Source of the DNA: Synaphobranchus kaupii
Lineage: Eukaryota > Chordata > Actinopteri > Anguilliformes > Synaphobranchidae
Length of the DNA: 64,000 bases
Assembly (NCBI GenBank): GCA_029718625.1
Contig: CM056380.1
Location: 44,491,254-44,555,253 of the forward strand
Reading direction: 5' to 3'
Below, piece by piece: positions 40,831 to 55,368 of this stretch. Position numbers and translations under genes: made by a program. The notes below the pieces were generated by a model. The model saw only the letters and a list, made by a program, of their open reading frames with translations, made no database searches and had not been told where the DNA came from. How positions within the stretch are numbered: the first letter of the stretch is position 1; each line of letters opens with the position of its first letter.

Positions 40831-42096
40831 CTCTCCACACACATTAGCTGGAGGAAGAAACTTCATGTCCAGCTTGAGCTAGCAGACAGCGTGCACCCAA
40901 TTGACCAGTGGGGGTCACCAGTGAGCTGATTGAATTCCTTTTTTCCTGGGTGAGGGTGATGGCAGTCTGAATTCAATTCGATACCAGATCATGGGGCCCT
41001 GTACACACACTTCTTCTTTTTTTATTGAAAATCTACATGACTATCCCTACAAATTTGTTTGGATTTTTACAGTAGTTTAATAGTTTGTGTTCTGTGAATG
41101 GTGATAGCTCACCTCACCCAAAAGCTTGCATGACCCTCTAGTTGCACCTTCCTTCTCTGTTATTGGCTCATTGCCAACATGCTACCCGTGATTCTGAATG
41201 TCGAATTTTGGGAGGCAGTACATTCATAATTAACTGAATGAGGTGGATGTGCTAGGAGCACTGAGGATGGTTGAGAGGTGTCATAGGCCTTACCGATTTC
41301 CATCATCGCTATTATTAGTGCACTGGGGTCATGTGGCAAGATTAAGGTGGCCAAGGGATTGGATAGCATTAATGTCCCAACCATTTAGAGAAGTGACAGG
41401 TGATAACCTACCCTGCCCAGTGGCACACTATCATTTTGCCTGGCTATCATTTCCACCACCTTATTCCTCACCTGGGTAGCACCTTGACTGCACATGCTCC
41501 AAATTCCAGCATACAGACATCAGGCTGGTGGGAGGCAGCCACACTATCAGCTGAAGTTAACTTTCTTTTTCAACCCAGGCCCTACTGCAATGTTGTTTCC
41601 CATCATTTATAATTGCACAGCGCAACCTCACTGACAGCTTTAGTGTTGATAAATTTACCCCTCAGCAGCAGCTTCGCAGTGGGTTTAAAACGCAGTCCAA
41701 TGGGGAAAGAAGTTTGGCCTTCAAAAACCATGATGGTTTTCGAAAACTGGAAACTCACAGTATAACTCGCGCTTCTCTTCGTGTGTTTTCGCTTCGTCTA
41801 AGTTTCTTCAGAACGCGTTTTGAATAACAGTAGCTAATATCACGTTTTATTTGGAACTACTTCTTGCATTTGCCGCAGTACATCCCAACCATTAAACTTC
41901 CGCGCTACCTTTCAGGAGAGCAGAAAGTTGTCGACAGGTGTTATGATCGAGTCCGACAAATCGGGTCACCCCTACAAGACACCGATGTAACTGCAGCAGC
42001 CCAATAAAATAAAACGAATTTAGCGTTGTTGTCAGTTAGCTTATCTTTATTCCGGTGCGGATGTAGCCAAGAGAACATATTTGGGGGAAGTGCAAA
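40831..42096. other. intergenic sequence
   Basis: No recognised gene. Moderately complex sequence; the 3' part (about 41680-42060) contains scattered CpG and could be upstream of the candidate exon at 42097. Confidence 0.5.
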
Positions 42097-42256
42097 ATGA
42101 AACCTGATAGAAAGCATGGTTTGCGAAATTGTGGCCCATTTTTCAGTAGAACATATAAAGACAAGTCTGAGTATAGTGTGCGTTTCGCGTTTTCAAAAAG
42201 GAAATTTTACAGCGTTTGGAACGCGTTTAAACCCACTGAGAAGAAGCAGCTGATGG
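42097..42256 (+). CDS. possible orphan first coding exon
   Basis: I do not recognise this protein. An ATG at 42097 opens 53 codons (beginning MKPDRKHGLRNCGPFFSRTY and ending TEKKQLM) that run into a strong donor, GATGG/GTAAGT, at 42257. The composition is basic and aromatic (FSKRKFYSVW), not repeat-like. The preceding 300 bases have moderate CpG content. No following exon with matching phase was identified in the window. It may equally be a chance ORF or a mobile-element fragment. Confidence 0.15.
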
Positions 42257-45048
<2,792 letters not shown>

Positions 45049-45770
45049 ACTGTGCTGAATGCTGTGCTAGGTGCTTCATTATGTGCTGTGCTAGATGGTG
45101 CGCTGGTTGTTGTGCTTCACACTGTAATGAGCTCTGTGCTAGATTCTGCATTACGTGCTGTGCTAGATGGTGCGCTGGTTGTTCTGCTTCACACTGTAAT
45201 GAGCTCTGTGCTAGGTGCTGCATTACGTGCTGTGCTAGATGGTGCTCTGGTTGTTGTGCTTCACACTGTAATGAGCTCTGTGCTAGGTGCTGCATTACGT
45301 GCTGTGCTAGATGGTGCGCTGGTTGTTGTGCTTCACACTGTAATGAGCTCTGCTAGATGGTGCTTCTGGTTGTTGTGCTTCACACTGTAATGAGCTCTGT
45401 GCTAGATGGTGCTCTGGTTGTTGTGCTTCACACTAATGAGCACTGTGCTAGATGGTGCTCTGGTTGTTGTGCTTCACACTGTAATGAGCTCTGTGCTAGA
45501 TGGTGCTCTGGTTGTTGTGCTTCACACTGTAATGAGCTCTGTGCTAGATGGTGCTCTGGTTGTTGTGCTTCACACTAATGAGCACTGTGCTAGATGGTGC
45601 GCTGGTTGTTGTGCTTCACACTAATGAGCTCTGTGCTAGATGGTGCTCTGGTTGTTGTGCTTCACACTGTAATGAGCTCTGTGCTAGATGGTGCTCTGGT
45701 TGTTGTGCTTCACACTGTAATGAGCTCTGTGCTGGATTCTGCACTTGGTGTTTCGCTAGATGCTGTGCTT
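45049..45770. repeat. two-tier minisatellite (72 bp then ~46 bp)
   Basis: The array starts with about four units of 72 bp, each made of GTGCTAGATGGTGCGCTGGT, a TTGTGCTTCACACTGTAATG block and an extra 26-bp GGTGCTGCATTACGTGCTGT segment. From about 45340 the 26-bp segment is lost and about eight units of 45-47 bp follow. The array is open in two plus frames and makes false Cys-rich ORFs of about 110 residues. Confidence 0.95.
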
Positions 45771-45814
45771 CACTGTTTTAGATGCTCTGAAAGACTTGAA
45801 GCTTGGCTGTGAGT

Positions 45815-46085
45815 TTGATCTGCTGGGCGGTAGGGGTTGATAATGAGGTGGGTGGTGGTGTTGGACTGTAGGGTGGGTGTAGTTGGGAGGTTAATAATGA
45901 GGTGGGTGGTGGTGTTGGACTGTAGTGTGGGTATAGTTGGGTGGTTGGTGGTGTGTAGGGTGGGGGTTTTGGACTGTAGTGTGGGTATATTTGGGTGGTG
46001 AGTAGGGTGGGGGTTTTGGACTGTAGGGTGGGTGTAGTTGGGTGGTTAGTGATGAGTAGGGTGGGGGTGTTGGGCTGTAGGGTCA
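45815..46085. repeat. G-rich degenerate minisatellite
   Basis: Repeats of GGGTGGGTGTAGTTGGGTGG, TGATGAGTAGGGTGGGGGTG and TTGGACTGTAG at a period of about 55-65 bp. The plus strand carries many G3 runs at short spacing, so G-quadruplex formation is possible. Confidence 0.85.
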
Positions 46086-46529
46086 ATCTCAACATTTTCA
46101 TGTAGCCGTATCTTTTGGCACTATTTCGTTCCTGCCATTAAAGCGTTTTTTTATTTGAATATGAATTTCAGGGAGTGAGAGAGAAAGAGAGAGCAAGGCA
46201 GAAATAACCCTCCATTTAGAGAATAAGAGATAAATGTGATGAGGACAGAGAGAAAATTGGAGACTTGGGACAAAGGACAGATCAGAGGCAGAAGCAGTGC
46301 CGAGGACAGGTCAAGGTGGGAGCGGGGTTAGAAACACCCCCCTCAGATTTCAGGCTGTGGGAGGAATGGGGGGTGATGGTTACATTACAAGAATTTCATA
46401 ACAAGCATAAAGGCATTAATATGTCAGAGCCTCATTTGAAACAGATGTGTGATTTATTTTTACAAGCTGGTAGTCGAGGTCTCTGAAGAAACCCACCTCC
46501 TCCTCATTCTCCTTCTCCGCCTCCTCTCA
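46086..46529. other. intergenic sequence
   Basis: Purine-rich sequence (about 46165-46290) and complex DNA without a recognised gene. Confidence 0.5.
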
Positions 46530-46555
46530 CCCCCCCCCCCCCCCCCCCCCCCCCC
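46530..46555 (+). repeat. poly-C tract (26 C)
   Basis: Homopolymer directly before AG and an 89-base open segment ending in a CAG/GTACGT donor-like sequence (see findings). Confidence 0.95.
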
Positions 46556-46646
46556 AGCCAAGGGTCTCTTTCAGGTCCTCTCTCTGCCACCGTTGTCATG
46601 CACCAATGCGACTGTCTCTCCCTGTGACCTTACGTTTGAGACGCAG

Positions 46647-48500
46647 GTACGTTTGCTGCATTGTTGCAGCTCCTTCAGTCATGGAGGGAATGCACAGCAG
46701 GTGGTACTAGATTAGAGGGAAGGGCGGAGGAGGGTGGAGCACATTTGGGAACTATGACTTCAGAAGGTGAATTACTGGCTTAATCAGAACCGGAACCTGA
46801 CCAGAATTTAAGACATAATTCAGACTAATCTCTGCTCCATTTGAACAGATTAGTCCAAAATCCCCGGAGCCATCAGCATTGCAGCACATACGTAGATGGT
46901 CTCTTGATTGAGGTAATCTTTACACTGGAGACACAACACTGATTTAACTGCTCTGTCTTACCTTGGTATGTTTGATCTGTACTATTTCTGTGTGTGATCT
47001 TACCTCTGGTGCCTTGACTATTATATCCCCAATTTATCTACCTGGTCTATGTTACCTGTACTGCCTTGCATGACTTCTTTGTGAAGCGTTGCCTGTTCAC
47101 ACTTACCTGCTGTGTCCTTCTTATGTGTTAAACTGTAATGATTTACTAGACTGGCTTTAGCTGCTGAAGATGTGGTGTGCACATTTCAATCTCCTTACCG
47201 TACATCTAAATGACATTTTAAAATTAAGCGGTAAGGATGTCCAGACACACACAGCCCTTGATCTTGGTAGCTGACGAGCTGTCTGTGGGCCTGACGGACA
47301 CCGTCTCCCATCCTCCCCCTCCTGCCTCCCTCACAGACCTCTAAACACCAGAGACCCCATCCAGAGGAATGGCCTGACGAGAGGAAGCCAGCCATTATTT
47401 AATCAATAGAATTGCGTCAATTGAGGAAAATTTGTCTCCAGGAAAAACAAACGAAAGGCTTGTGTGTTGGATAGTAACCAGGCTGTGGGGTGGGGTGACG
47501 GGGGGGTGGGGTGGGGGTGGGGGGGGGGGGGGGCGATTGCAGGGGTGGAAATTAGGGCCCAGTTCAGAGGGATTGAGAATGAGAGTGTGTTCTCCAGGCT
47601 GTGGGGGTTTGGACCAAATGCAAAATGATGTAGGATGATGACAGCATTTGGAGTGATTCTGCTCAGCCATAGTGATTCTGCACAGCCAAAAGCTGAGTGT
47701 GAACTGAGTGTGAAACTCGGTTCAAAGCAATTAATTTGCTCTCTGGGCTCTCTCTCCCAGTTTTCTCTCTTTCTTTGTCTGTCTGTCTGTCTCTCTCTCA
47801 CACACTCTCTCCCTCCTGCTCTCTCTCTCTCTCTCTCTGAAAGATTGTTGTATACCCCCCAAGAGACAGTGCTTATTTGGACGTGCCAGGCACACACCCA
47901 GCCCACCCATTCACAAGGCTGATGTTTAAATGCTTGGCATGTTCTCCAAACATGTTTTCTGGGATTTATTTCCTCTTGGAGCCAGGCTAGGTTGTTGTTA
48001 GTCCAAAAAGGACGTACATGAATGTGGAGGTCGGGTGGCCACTGGGCTTCAGGGAGCTCATGTCTCTCCACTCTTTGACCCCAACATGGAGCCCTGGGGA
48101 CCCCAAGAGAACCAGAGCAGTGAGTACATCTCACAGCATGCCTGAGGGTGGTGGGCTTGTCACTTTTCCTGTGCTTCCCTACAAGAAACAGATAAACAGT
48201 GCCGACCCCTGACCTCATGTTTCCAGGCAGTTGATTGGCTGGAATGAATGACAGGTGTTGACCCAACGGGGTCAAGGGGGAAGGACACTGATGGGAAAGA
48301 ACGTGTGTCGCTGTTAAACAATTGCTTGTTTTCTCAGCATACAATGGTTCAGACAATGCTACTTGACAGGCTCATATTAGTGGTGGGGTAGTGAGACTTC
48401 ACAAACCTGAGATTGGGCAGGACTTACAATGATTCAATCACAATGAACCTATCGCAGTATTTTGCTGTAGTGAGAAAAGCCTTTTTGATTGGTTCAGAAA
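46647..48500. other. intergenic sequence with simple repeats
   Basis: Contains a G-rich run at about 47497-47533 and a CT-rich block (about 47757-47840). No coding gene can be supported; the long minus-strand frame 48356-47403 has low-complexity composition (RERERERAGGRE, PPPPHPHPTPP) and no recognisable domain. Confidence 0.55.
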
Positions 48501-49000
48501 NNNNNNNNNNNNNNNNNNNNNNNNNNNNNNNNNNNNNNNNNNNNNNNNNNNNNNNNNNNNNNNNNNNNNNNNNNNNNNNNNNNNNNNNNNNNNNNNNNNN
48601 NNNNNNNNNNNNNNNNNNNNNNNNNNNNNNNNNNNNNNNNNNNNNNNNNNNNNNNNNNNNNNNNNNNNNNNNNNNNNNNNNNNNNNNNNNNNNNNNNNNN
48701 NNNNNNNNNNNNNNNNNNNNNNNNNNNNNNNNNNNNNNNNNNNNNNNNNNNNNNNNNNNNNNNNNNNNNNNNNNNNNNNNNNNNNNNNNNNNNNNNNNNN
48801 NNNNNNNNNNNNNNNNNNNNNNNNNNNNNNNNNNNNNNNNNNNNNNNNNNNNNNNNNNNNNNNNNNNNNNNNNNNNNNNNNNNNNNNNNNNNNNNNNNNN
48901 NNNNNNNNNNNNNNNNNNNNNNNNNNNNNNNNNNNNNNNNNNNNNNNNNNNNNNNNNNNNNNNNNNNNNNNNNNNNNNNNNNNNNNNNNNNNNNNNNNNN
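48501..49000. other. assembly gap (500 N)
   Basis: Exactly 500 unknown bases, a conventional placeholder length, so the true distance is unknown. The right edge is a (GA)n tract and then CA-rich repeat, which probably caused the break. Confidence 0.99.
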
Positions 49001-49010
49001 GGAGGGAGGG

Positions 49011-49215
49011 AGAGAGAGAGAGAGAGAGAGAGAGTCATGCACACATGCACACACATACCTGCACACACATACGAGATTGCAACATACACACATACAAACA
49101 CACACACACACGCACACACATACCTGCACACACATACGAGCATGCAACATACATACAAACTGACATGTGCACACGCACACAACACACACAGAAACACAGA
49201 CACACACACACAAGA
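49011..49215. repeat. (GA)n and degenerate (CA)n array
   Basis: GA repeat at 49011-49034, then a CA-rich array in which ACACATACCTGCACACACAT and ATACGAG occur twice about 63 bases apart, a degenerate higher-order repeat. Confidence 0.9.
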
Positions 49216-49299
49216 CATAACATAATTTATTGTAATTCTTGTTATAGGCAGTTCTATTATTATTTTATTTACATAAACATACTGTATATAGTTTTATTA

Positions 49300-49395
49300 T
49301 GTAACCCCTGCTTTGGCAACACAAGTGCCTGTATTTGTCATGCCAATAAAGCACTTTGAAATTGAAATTGAATTGAGAGAGAGAGAGAGAGAGAT
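49300..49395 (+). mobile_element. LINE-like 3' tail, copy 1
   Basis: GCTTTGGCAACACAAGTGCC, then GTCATGCCAATAAAGCACTT, TTGAAATTGAAATTGAATTG and a (GA)n run. It shares this 3' end with 59008-59103. AATAAAG and the TTGAA repeats are typical of the 3' ends of fish non-LTR elements. The body is not recognisable. Confidence 0.65.
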
Positions 49396-51240
49396 GAAGG
49401 CATGGGCCAGTTCAGTACCTTCACTATGACTTTCAAGTTTATATTTCCACTAACTGGAGGCAGAGAGGGAGAGAGAGAGAGAGGAAAGGCTGCAATGAAG
49501 TGCATTTGTGTGCATCTGTGTGCATTTGTGTGTGCAGCAGAAAATAACAACAGTGCTATGATGGAGAGTTTTAATTATTTCATTAGTTAAGGGCATAATA
49601 TTTTCAGTATTATCTTAAAGCTGTCACATACCGTTAGCTCAAAGACTTTTGCGAAAAATCTTTGGGAAAAAAAGAAAACAAGAAAAAGATCTATAAATAA
49701 TCTTCAGCACATAATGCATTATGCAAACTCTAAATTCCTGGAAGGGGGGGGGGGGTGGGGGGGGGGGGGTCAGTAGGCCACAGGAAACAGGAAGTACACG
49801 GGGGACGAGGAAGGAAGTGATCCCTCAGCCTCCTACACCTTCCTATACCTCTGCATCAGCCCCACGCACGAGCCAGTGTCCTCGGCACGAAGCACCAGCT
49901 CTCCTAGTTGGCAGGAATACCCAGGTCACCGTCTCTTCCACCCAGACCCTCTCCAGTGCACCAGAGTTCACGTGGTTTATTCAGGAAAAGCTGAGCTGTC
50001 ATACGAGCAGGCCCGAGCAGCAGGCTGGTGCAGGGGCTTTTTTTCTCTCTTCAGGAGACATCTGTTTAACCTCATCTTGCTTTCTGTCCTGTTAAGCGCT
50101 CCGACTATGTGAAAGGCATCCCCCTCCCCACCTCTTTGAGATTACACGGACATCTGCGCCGCTGTTAGCCAGTACCTTGGCTGAAATCGGACGGGATGCC
50201 AGGCCCGGGCTTGTTAGCAGCCTGTGGTGTGGGGACTCCTGTGTGCCAGACCTGCTCCAGGGTAAGTGCAGGCCACTCCGCGTGTTAAGAACGTTGAACA
50301 TTGACAGGGATGTCATGGACACCGGCGTTGGTGCAAATTTGCAAAGCCTGCTGGGAGGACAAGCCAGAAATAACACAGGGGTGACTCCAAGGTGTGATCT
50401 GAAAGTTCAAGCATGTACAACAACAAAAAAAATGTTTAAAAAATGACTGCAAGAACCAGTGAGAACAAAGTTGTCAGTTGACATGACCTCACTGCCTTCT
50501 TTCAATCGAGTTTCATAGTGTTGCTATATTAGGAGTTGCAAACTCTCAGGATGTGAGCTGTCGAAATGCAGCTGCGGTGTTTCTAGAGAGAACGTTCTCT
50601 GAATCCTTGAGGGCCCAGCCAATCACAGTGGTGGAGAGAGAAGTCGCTGTGAAAGCGCGCAGAGAGAAACGGAGCGGTGGATGAGAGCGTGCGGGATGGC
50701 CGCTGGAAAGTGTGCACTGAAAGGTCTTCCACGTCCCGGGACGGGAGGACGGGACGTGATTTACGGCACTGGGGAGACCGGCACGGCCAGTTCTCCCATC
50801 CCGGCAGGAACAGCTCAATATCAGCCCTCAATCTGCTGCACACAGGGACGTATAAATCACCCCCTAAGCAGCCGGCAGCTGACCACAGTGGAATTCCTCT
50901 CCCCCCCCCTCCCTCCTCCTACCCCCCCATGCTGAGTAGGCATTCTTCCCCATTCCCCAAACCCCCCCACCCCCTACCCACACCCCCAGCTGGGGCACAC
51001 ATCTCCGGCCTGAGTAACTGCCCCCCTCAGTTCTGACCTCAGGCTAATACTCTTTATATGTGTCATCATCCCTGCAGGGGGGGGGGGGGGGGGGACCCCA
51101 CTCCTCCTTTCCCCTCCCTTCTTTTCCTGAGTCACTTTGAAAATGCACCGTGACATTTTGCAGGCAACCTGAGATATGAATCGGAGAACAGGGGGCTACC
51201 TGATCAGAAGGGCTACAAATCCTGAAGCACGTGGAGATGT
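49396..51240. other. intergenic sequence
   Basis: Contains a second short (GA)n at about 49467-49482, G-rich tracts at 49744-49770 and 51078-51094, and GC-richer complex DNA (50100-50250, 50680-50830). No coding gene is supported. Confidence 0.5.
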
Positions 51241-51244
51241 CATC

Positions 51245-51665
51245 TCTGGTCCTGGGGGGCCGCAGTGCCTACAGGGCTAAAGTACCCAGTCCTGGTCCTG
51301 GGGGGCCGCAGTGCCTGCAAGGCTAAAGTACCCAGCCCTGGTCCTGGGGGGGCACAGTGTCTACAGGGCTAAAGTACCCAGCCCTGGTCCTGGGGGGCCG
51401 CAGTGCCTGCAAGGCTAAAGTACCCAGCCCTGGTCCTGGGGGGCTGCAGTGCCTGCAAGGCTAAAGTACCCAGCCCTGGTCCTGGGGGGCCACAGTGTCT
51501 ACAGGGCTAAAGTACCCAGCCCTGATCCTGGGGGGCCACAGTGTCTACAGGGCTAAAGTACCCAGCCCTGGTCCTGGGGGGCCACAGTGTCTACAGGGCT
51601 AAAGTACCCAGCCCTGGTCCTGGGGGGCCACAGTGCCTGCAGGGCTAAAGTACCCAGCCCTGCTC
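51245..51665. repeat. 46-bp minisatellite
   Basis: About nine tandem copies of a 46-bp unit with CAGGGCTAAAGTACCCAGCC and CTGGTCCTGGGGGGCC as core. Copies differ mainly at CACAGTGTCTA versus CGCAGTGCCTG. The core resembles the start of the dispersed repeat right after it. Confidence 0.95.
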
Positions 51666-51705
51666 CTGGGCAATGAGGGGCATCCTTTGGCTCTTGGTCG
51701 TTGCC

Positions 51706-51830
51706 AGGCGTGGCCAATCCTGGTCCTGGAGGGCAAAGGCATCTGCTGGTTTGTTGCTTTGCACTTAATTGATCAATTAAAGCAGTTGATTACACAGTTA
51801 AGGCCTGGTATCTTGGGTCACCCTGTGCCT
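51706..51830. repeat. dispersed 'CCAATCCTGGTCCTGGAGGGC' type repeat
   Basis: The segment GGCCAATCCTGGTCCTGGAG, then CACTTAATTGATCAATTAAA, CAGTTGATTACACAGTTAAG and GCCTGG is characteristic of a short repeat frequently seen in fish intergenic DNA. I cannot name the family. Confidence 0.5.
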
Positions 51831-54396
51831 CTCCATGACCAGGGCTGCCCAGCTCTTCTATATGCAAACACCTAGTTACCTGTGTGAACAACTTGGAAGT
51901 GGGCCACCGTAAGAGTAATTTTATGTCTCCTTACAGATATTTCCTGGTTTTGAATGGTTGTCAACTGCTCTTTCTAGTATTTTTAATCTAACAATGTAAT
52001 GTCACCTATTTATAGTTTACTTGCACCGTAGTGCTGAGACTGATACTAGCTGGCCAGCTAATTATGAGTTTGGCTATTCTTAGCCTCTCTGTGTAAAACA
52101 AGCAACCTTGTGGTGTTGGCTAGCTTGCGCATGTCTTTATTTATCTTTCTATTCTCTTTTGCTGGCTTATTTTCTTTTTATGTCTTACTGCATATCAAGG
52201 CAACTTAACTGAGTCAGTGTTATATTAGTAATAAAAGTGCGCAAAGCCACTTTAAAGCTCTTGTATTTTGCATAATTGCTGTGAGCCTTACTCGTTATAG
52301 AGGAGTCTTTTGAATCTGAAATCAGTTGTATGTTGGTGTAATCATGATGTATATACACGTAATTGCAGTGTATACATTCTGGGTTCAGACTTAGGTTGTT
52401 CCAAATGAACGTCATGCGTGCCCACCAGCGATGCTTCCTGATACACTATACTTTCATAACTGTTAACACTCCCAGTATTTTACAAATATCAATCTCAATG
52501 GTTTTATAAAAATTTAGCACTGTGCTTGTTTAATATTCATTGTTCTACAAACTATTCTAAAATTGTACTTAAACCAAACAAGATAAATATTTTATGTAAG
52601 GGTATAATTTTATACAAATAAGATAAATATTTTAGTCCGTGCTTTAAGAGCTCCACTTTTGCTTTAGATATAAACTGAAGGATTGTGCAGTCAATAGTCT
52701 AGTCTATCTCTATCTCTATCTCTCTCTCCCTCTCTCTCTCTGCAAACAGCAGGTCATCATTCTGGGGATCAAAGCATCATACTCCTCCTAATCTGAGGGG
52801 AGATAACGTGATTTTTAATGAAGTTGCACTTTTAACAAAGTCTAATTATCTAGTCTCAGGGCCAGGAGATCAAATGTGCAACTTTTATGGAGAGCTATCT
52901 CAACACTAATGCTAGATAGCATCCTTGAGCACCGAGAATTCATGATTAGAAAAGCTGAAAAATGTGTCAATACACATCGGCTAGAATGCTTGATTGTCGA
53001 CACATAAAATAGTTAAACTTATGATACTTTCAACACCTGATGTGTTGCCAATTTGACTAGTTGTTGTAGTCTGTCTTGGCAGAGTGCAAGTATCTTTCTT
53101 TTATAGTCTGTAATGCATGTTATAGAATGCAACATGTAATGGTGCATAGGCTGACCACATTACTAGTTTGGAGGATTATTCCAAATCCTAAACAGAAATG
53201 AAAACATTCCTCTTCTCTCTTTCTCTGTCTGGGACAGCCATGTCTACTAGCTCATGGCTATTGTATGGACCTGAGAGCCTGTTAAGCTTTGCTCATAAAC
53301 ATAATAGAGCAATATAACTAATTACATAAATTACTCTTGGAAACACATTGGCATTTTTTGCTTTTGGCTGGCATTCTGCACCCTGCATTGAGTGAATCTG
53401 GGGAGAAAGTGTTAGAAACCCTTTTAAAACCAGACAAAATCAGCATATATCACTGATTAACCCCCTCTAAATGCAGCAATACCCCTCTTATCCCTTTCAA
53501 AACCAGAGACTGATACTACCTGGGTTGCTGTGTGAACCTTCCACAGAGGCTGTTTTTAAGAACAAAATTAAATTATAACAAACTGGCATCCACACTTTAA
53601 CTTCACCACACATGATAAAATTAAACTCCACTTCATTCTATACATGTGGTAATATAAGAGACTTAGAGAAATCATTAGTCAGCTATTTAATTGTTTTATG
53701 TACTCATAAAAGGGCAGAAATGACAGGACTTTACCGCAGACTAGCTTTATTATTAACAGTTTATATATAGCGTGGGGAATGCTGAGATTACTTGGCATTA
53801 TGGAGAATTAAGCGGCTGTATGGAAGTGCTGTCAGAGACCGTTAAGCTGCAGCTAAAAGGAATATGTGCTAAGGGAGACAGAAAACTTTCCCTGCTCTGT
53901 GATAGGCCAAGCCCTCCAGCACTGTGATATATAATTGTACCATCTCTGTCCACCTGATACAATTGCCAGTGTCAAAGTTTGCGTACTGCCGATGAGGTCG
54001 GGGACAGACACCTTTTAAACTTAAAATAAGGCCTCTGAATCACAGCAGCAGTACACCAGGCATGAAAGGGATTACAGAGAGCCAGAGAGAGAAATATGCT
54101 AAAGAGGAGAATGATGTTATTCTGAGTCATTTAACTTTTTCAGTTTTTCACCCCCTATCCAACACCAAGACTTTTCTCTTGAGCACTTTGAAACGGGAGA
54201 ATGGAAACCTACAGTGGGAAGGTGTAAACATCTGAGTTTGTCTGCACTAGCTGGCCGTCATCAAGACCACCAGCACTTCTGAGCCGCCCGTGAATTGGCA
54301 GCACATAATATGCAAATCCTGGAACTGATCAAGAACTCTTGTCTCATTATTGGCTGCTGAAATTAACCCTGTTGATGTTTTCTCTGGGTCCGGAAA

Positions 54397-54398
<2 letters not shown>
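51831..54398. other. AT-rich intergenic sequence
   Basis: About 2.5 kb of AT-rich complex DNA with a (CT)n/(CTAT)n block at about 52703-52740. No exon or intact element is recognised. Confidence 0.55.
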
Positions 54399-54433
<35 letters not shown>

Positions 54434-54435
54434 GA
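54399..54435. repeat. (GA)n microsatellite
   Basis: GA dinucleotide run, preceded and followed by purine-rich DNA. Confidence 0.9.
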
Positions 54436-54708
54436 AGGAAATGTGAAAGAGGGAGAGAGAGACACAGCGCGCAGCAGGAGAGCTCGGAGAGGGTTAAGCT
54501 CCCTCCTGCTCCAGCTGGTCCCTCCCGATGGTTTGGCAGGAGCTCACAGCACAGCTGCAGTTCAGAGGAGGAGGCAGCGCTCCTCTGGGGACATGAGGAC
54601 GGAAACACATTTACACCCAGTCTTTATACGAGCGGCTGCCAGCGTTGTGGGGTCCGATCCAGTCCGAGAGTGAGACCGCCGCGCGGAGCCGGCTTCTAAA
54701 CGGAGCCG

Positions 54709-54755
54709 CGGCTTCCCCTGGTGGCCTGGCGGCTTCCCCTGGTGGCCTGGCGGCT
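54709..54755. repeat. 21-bp tandem duplication
   Basis: GGCTTCCCCTGGTGGCCTGG occurs twice in tandem at a 21-bp period, followed by a partial third copy. Confidence 0.85.
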
Positions 54756-54831
54756 CCAGTGTCCGTCCTCCTTACGCCAGGGGGCAGTGAGCTCAGTCCC
54801 TAGCCTGGTTATACCAAAGGGCCTAAAAATA

Positions 54832-55366
54832 CACTGCCTGGCCAAAAAAAAAGTCGCACACGCTAATATTTCGTTGGACCGCCTATAGCCTTCATTATGG
54901 CGCGCATTCGTCGTGGTATTGTTTCGAGAACCTTATGCAACATCACAACATTTATTTGTTGCATTCATTTTTGGCCGAGATCTTGTATTGATGACGGGAG
55001 AGTCGAACCACTCCGTAACGTCTTCTCCAGCACACCCCAAAGACTTTCAATGGGGTTAAGGTCAGGACTCTGGTGGCCAATTCATATGTGAAAATGATTC
55101 CTCATGCTCCCTGAACCGCTCTTTCACAATTTGAGCCTGATGAATCTTGGCATTGTCATATGGTATATGCCCATTGATGGGATAACCTGGTCATTCAGTA
55201 CATTCAGGTACTCGGCTGACTTCATTTTATTGCTGCATAACGTCGCTGAGCCTAGACCTGACCAATTGAAGCAACCCCAGATCTTAACACTACCTCCAGA
55301 GGTTTGTACAGTGGGCACTATGCATGACGGGTGCAACGGCGGCTTTTTTTTTTGGGCCAGGCAGTG
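54832..55366 (-). mobile_element. Tc1-like element D, internally deleted
   Basis: Ends CACTGCCTGGCCAAAAAAAA and, inverted, TTTTGGGCCAGGCAGTG, with TA at 54830-54831 and 55367-55368. It is oriented opposite to element C and carries the same C-terminal transposase remnant on the minus strand ([33 protein letters not shown]), frameshifted in the region of the second catalytic Asp. It lacks the 94-bp LINE tail found in C. DNA-binding domain and first catalytic Asp are absent. Confidence 0.92.
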
Positions 55367-55368
55367 TA

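Noticed and set aside
47403..48356. 317-residue minus-strand ORF
   Set aside because: Low-complexity Arg/Glu and Pro tracts from simple repeats and no recognised domain or splice context.
48413..49225. ORFs spanning the N gap on both strands
   Set aside because: Most residues are unknown because of the assembly gap; the rest is simple repeat.
45049..51665. CRISPR-like arrays (45-46 bp and 72 bp repeats)
   Set aside because: Vertebrate minisatellites: whole units repeat with no unique spacers, and no cas genes are near.
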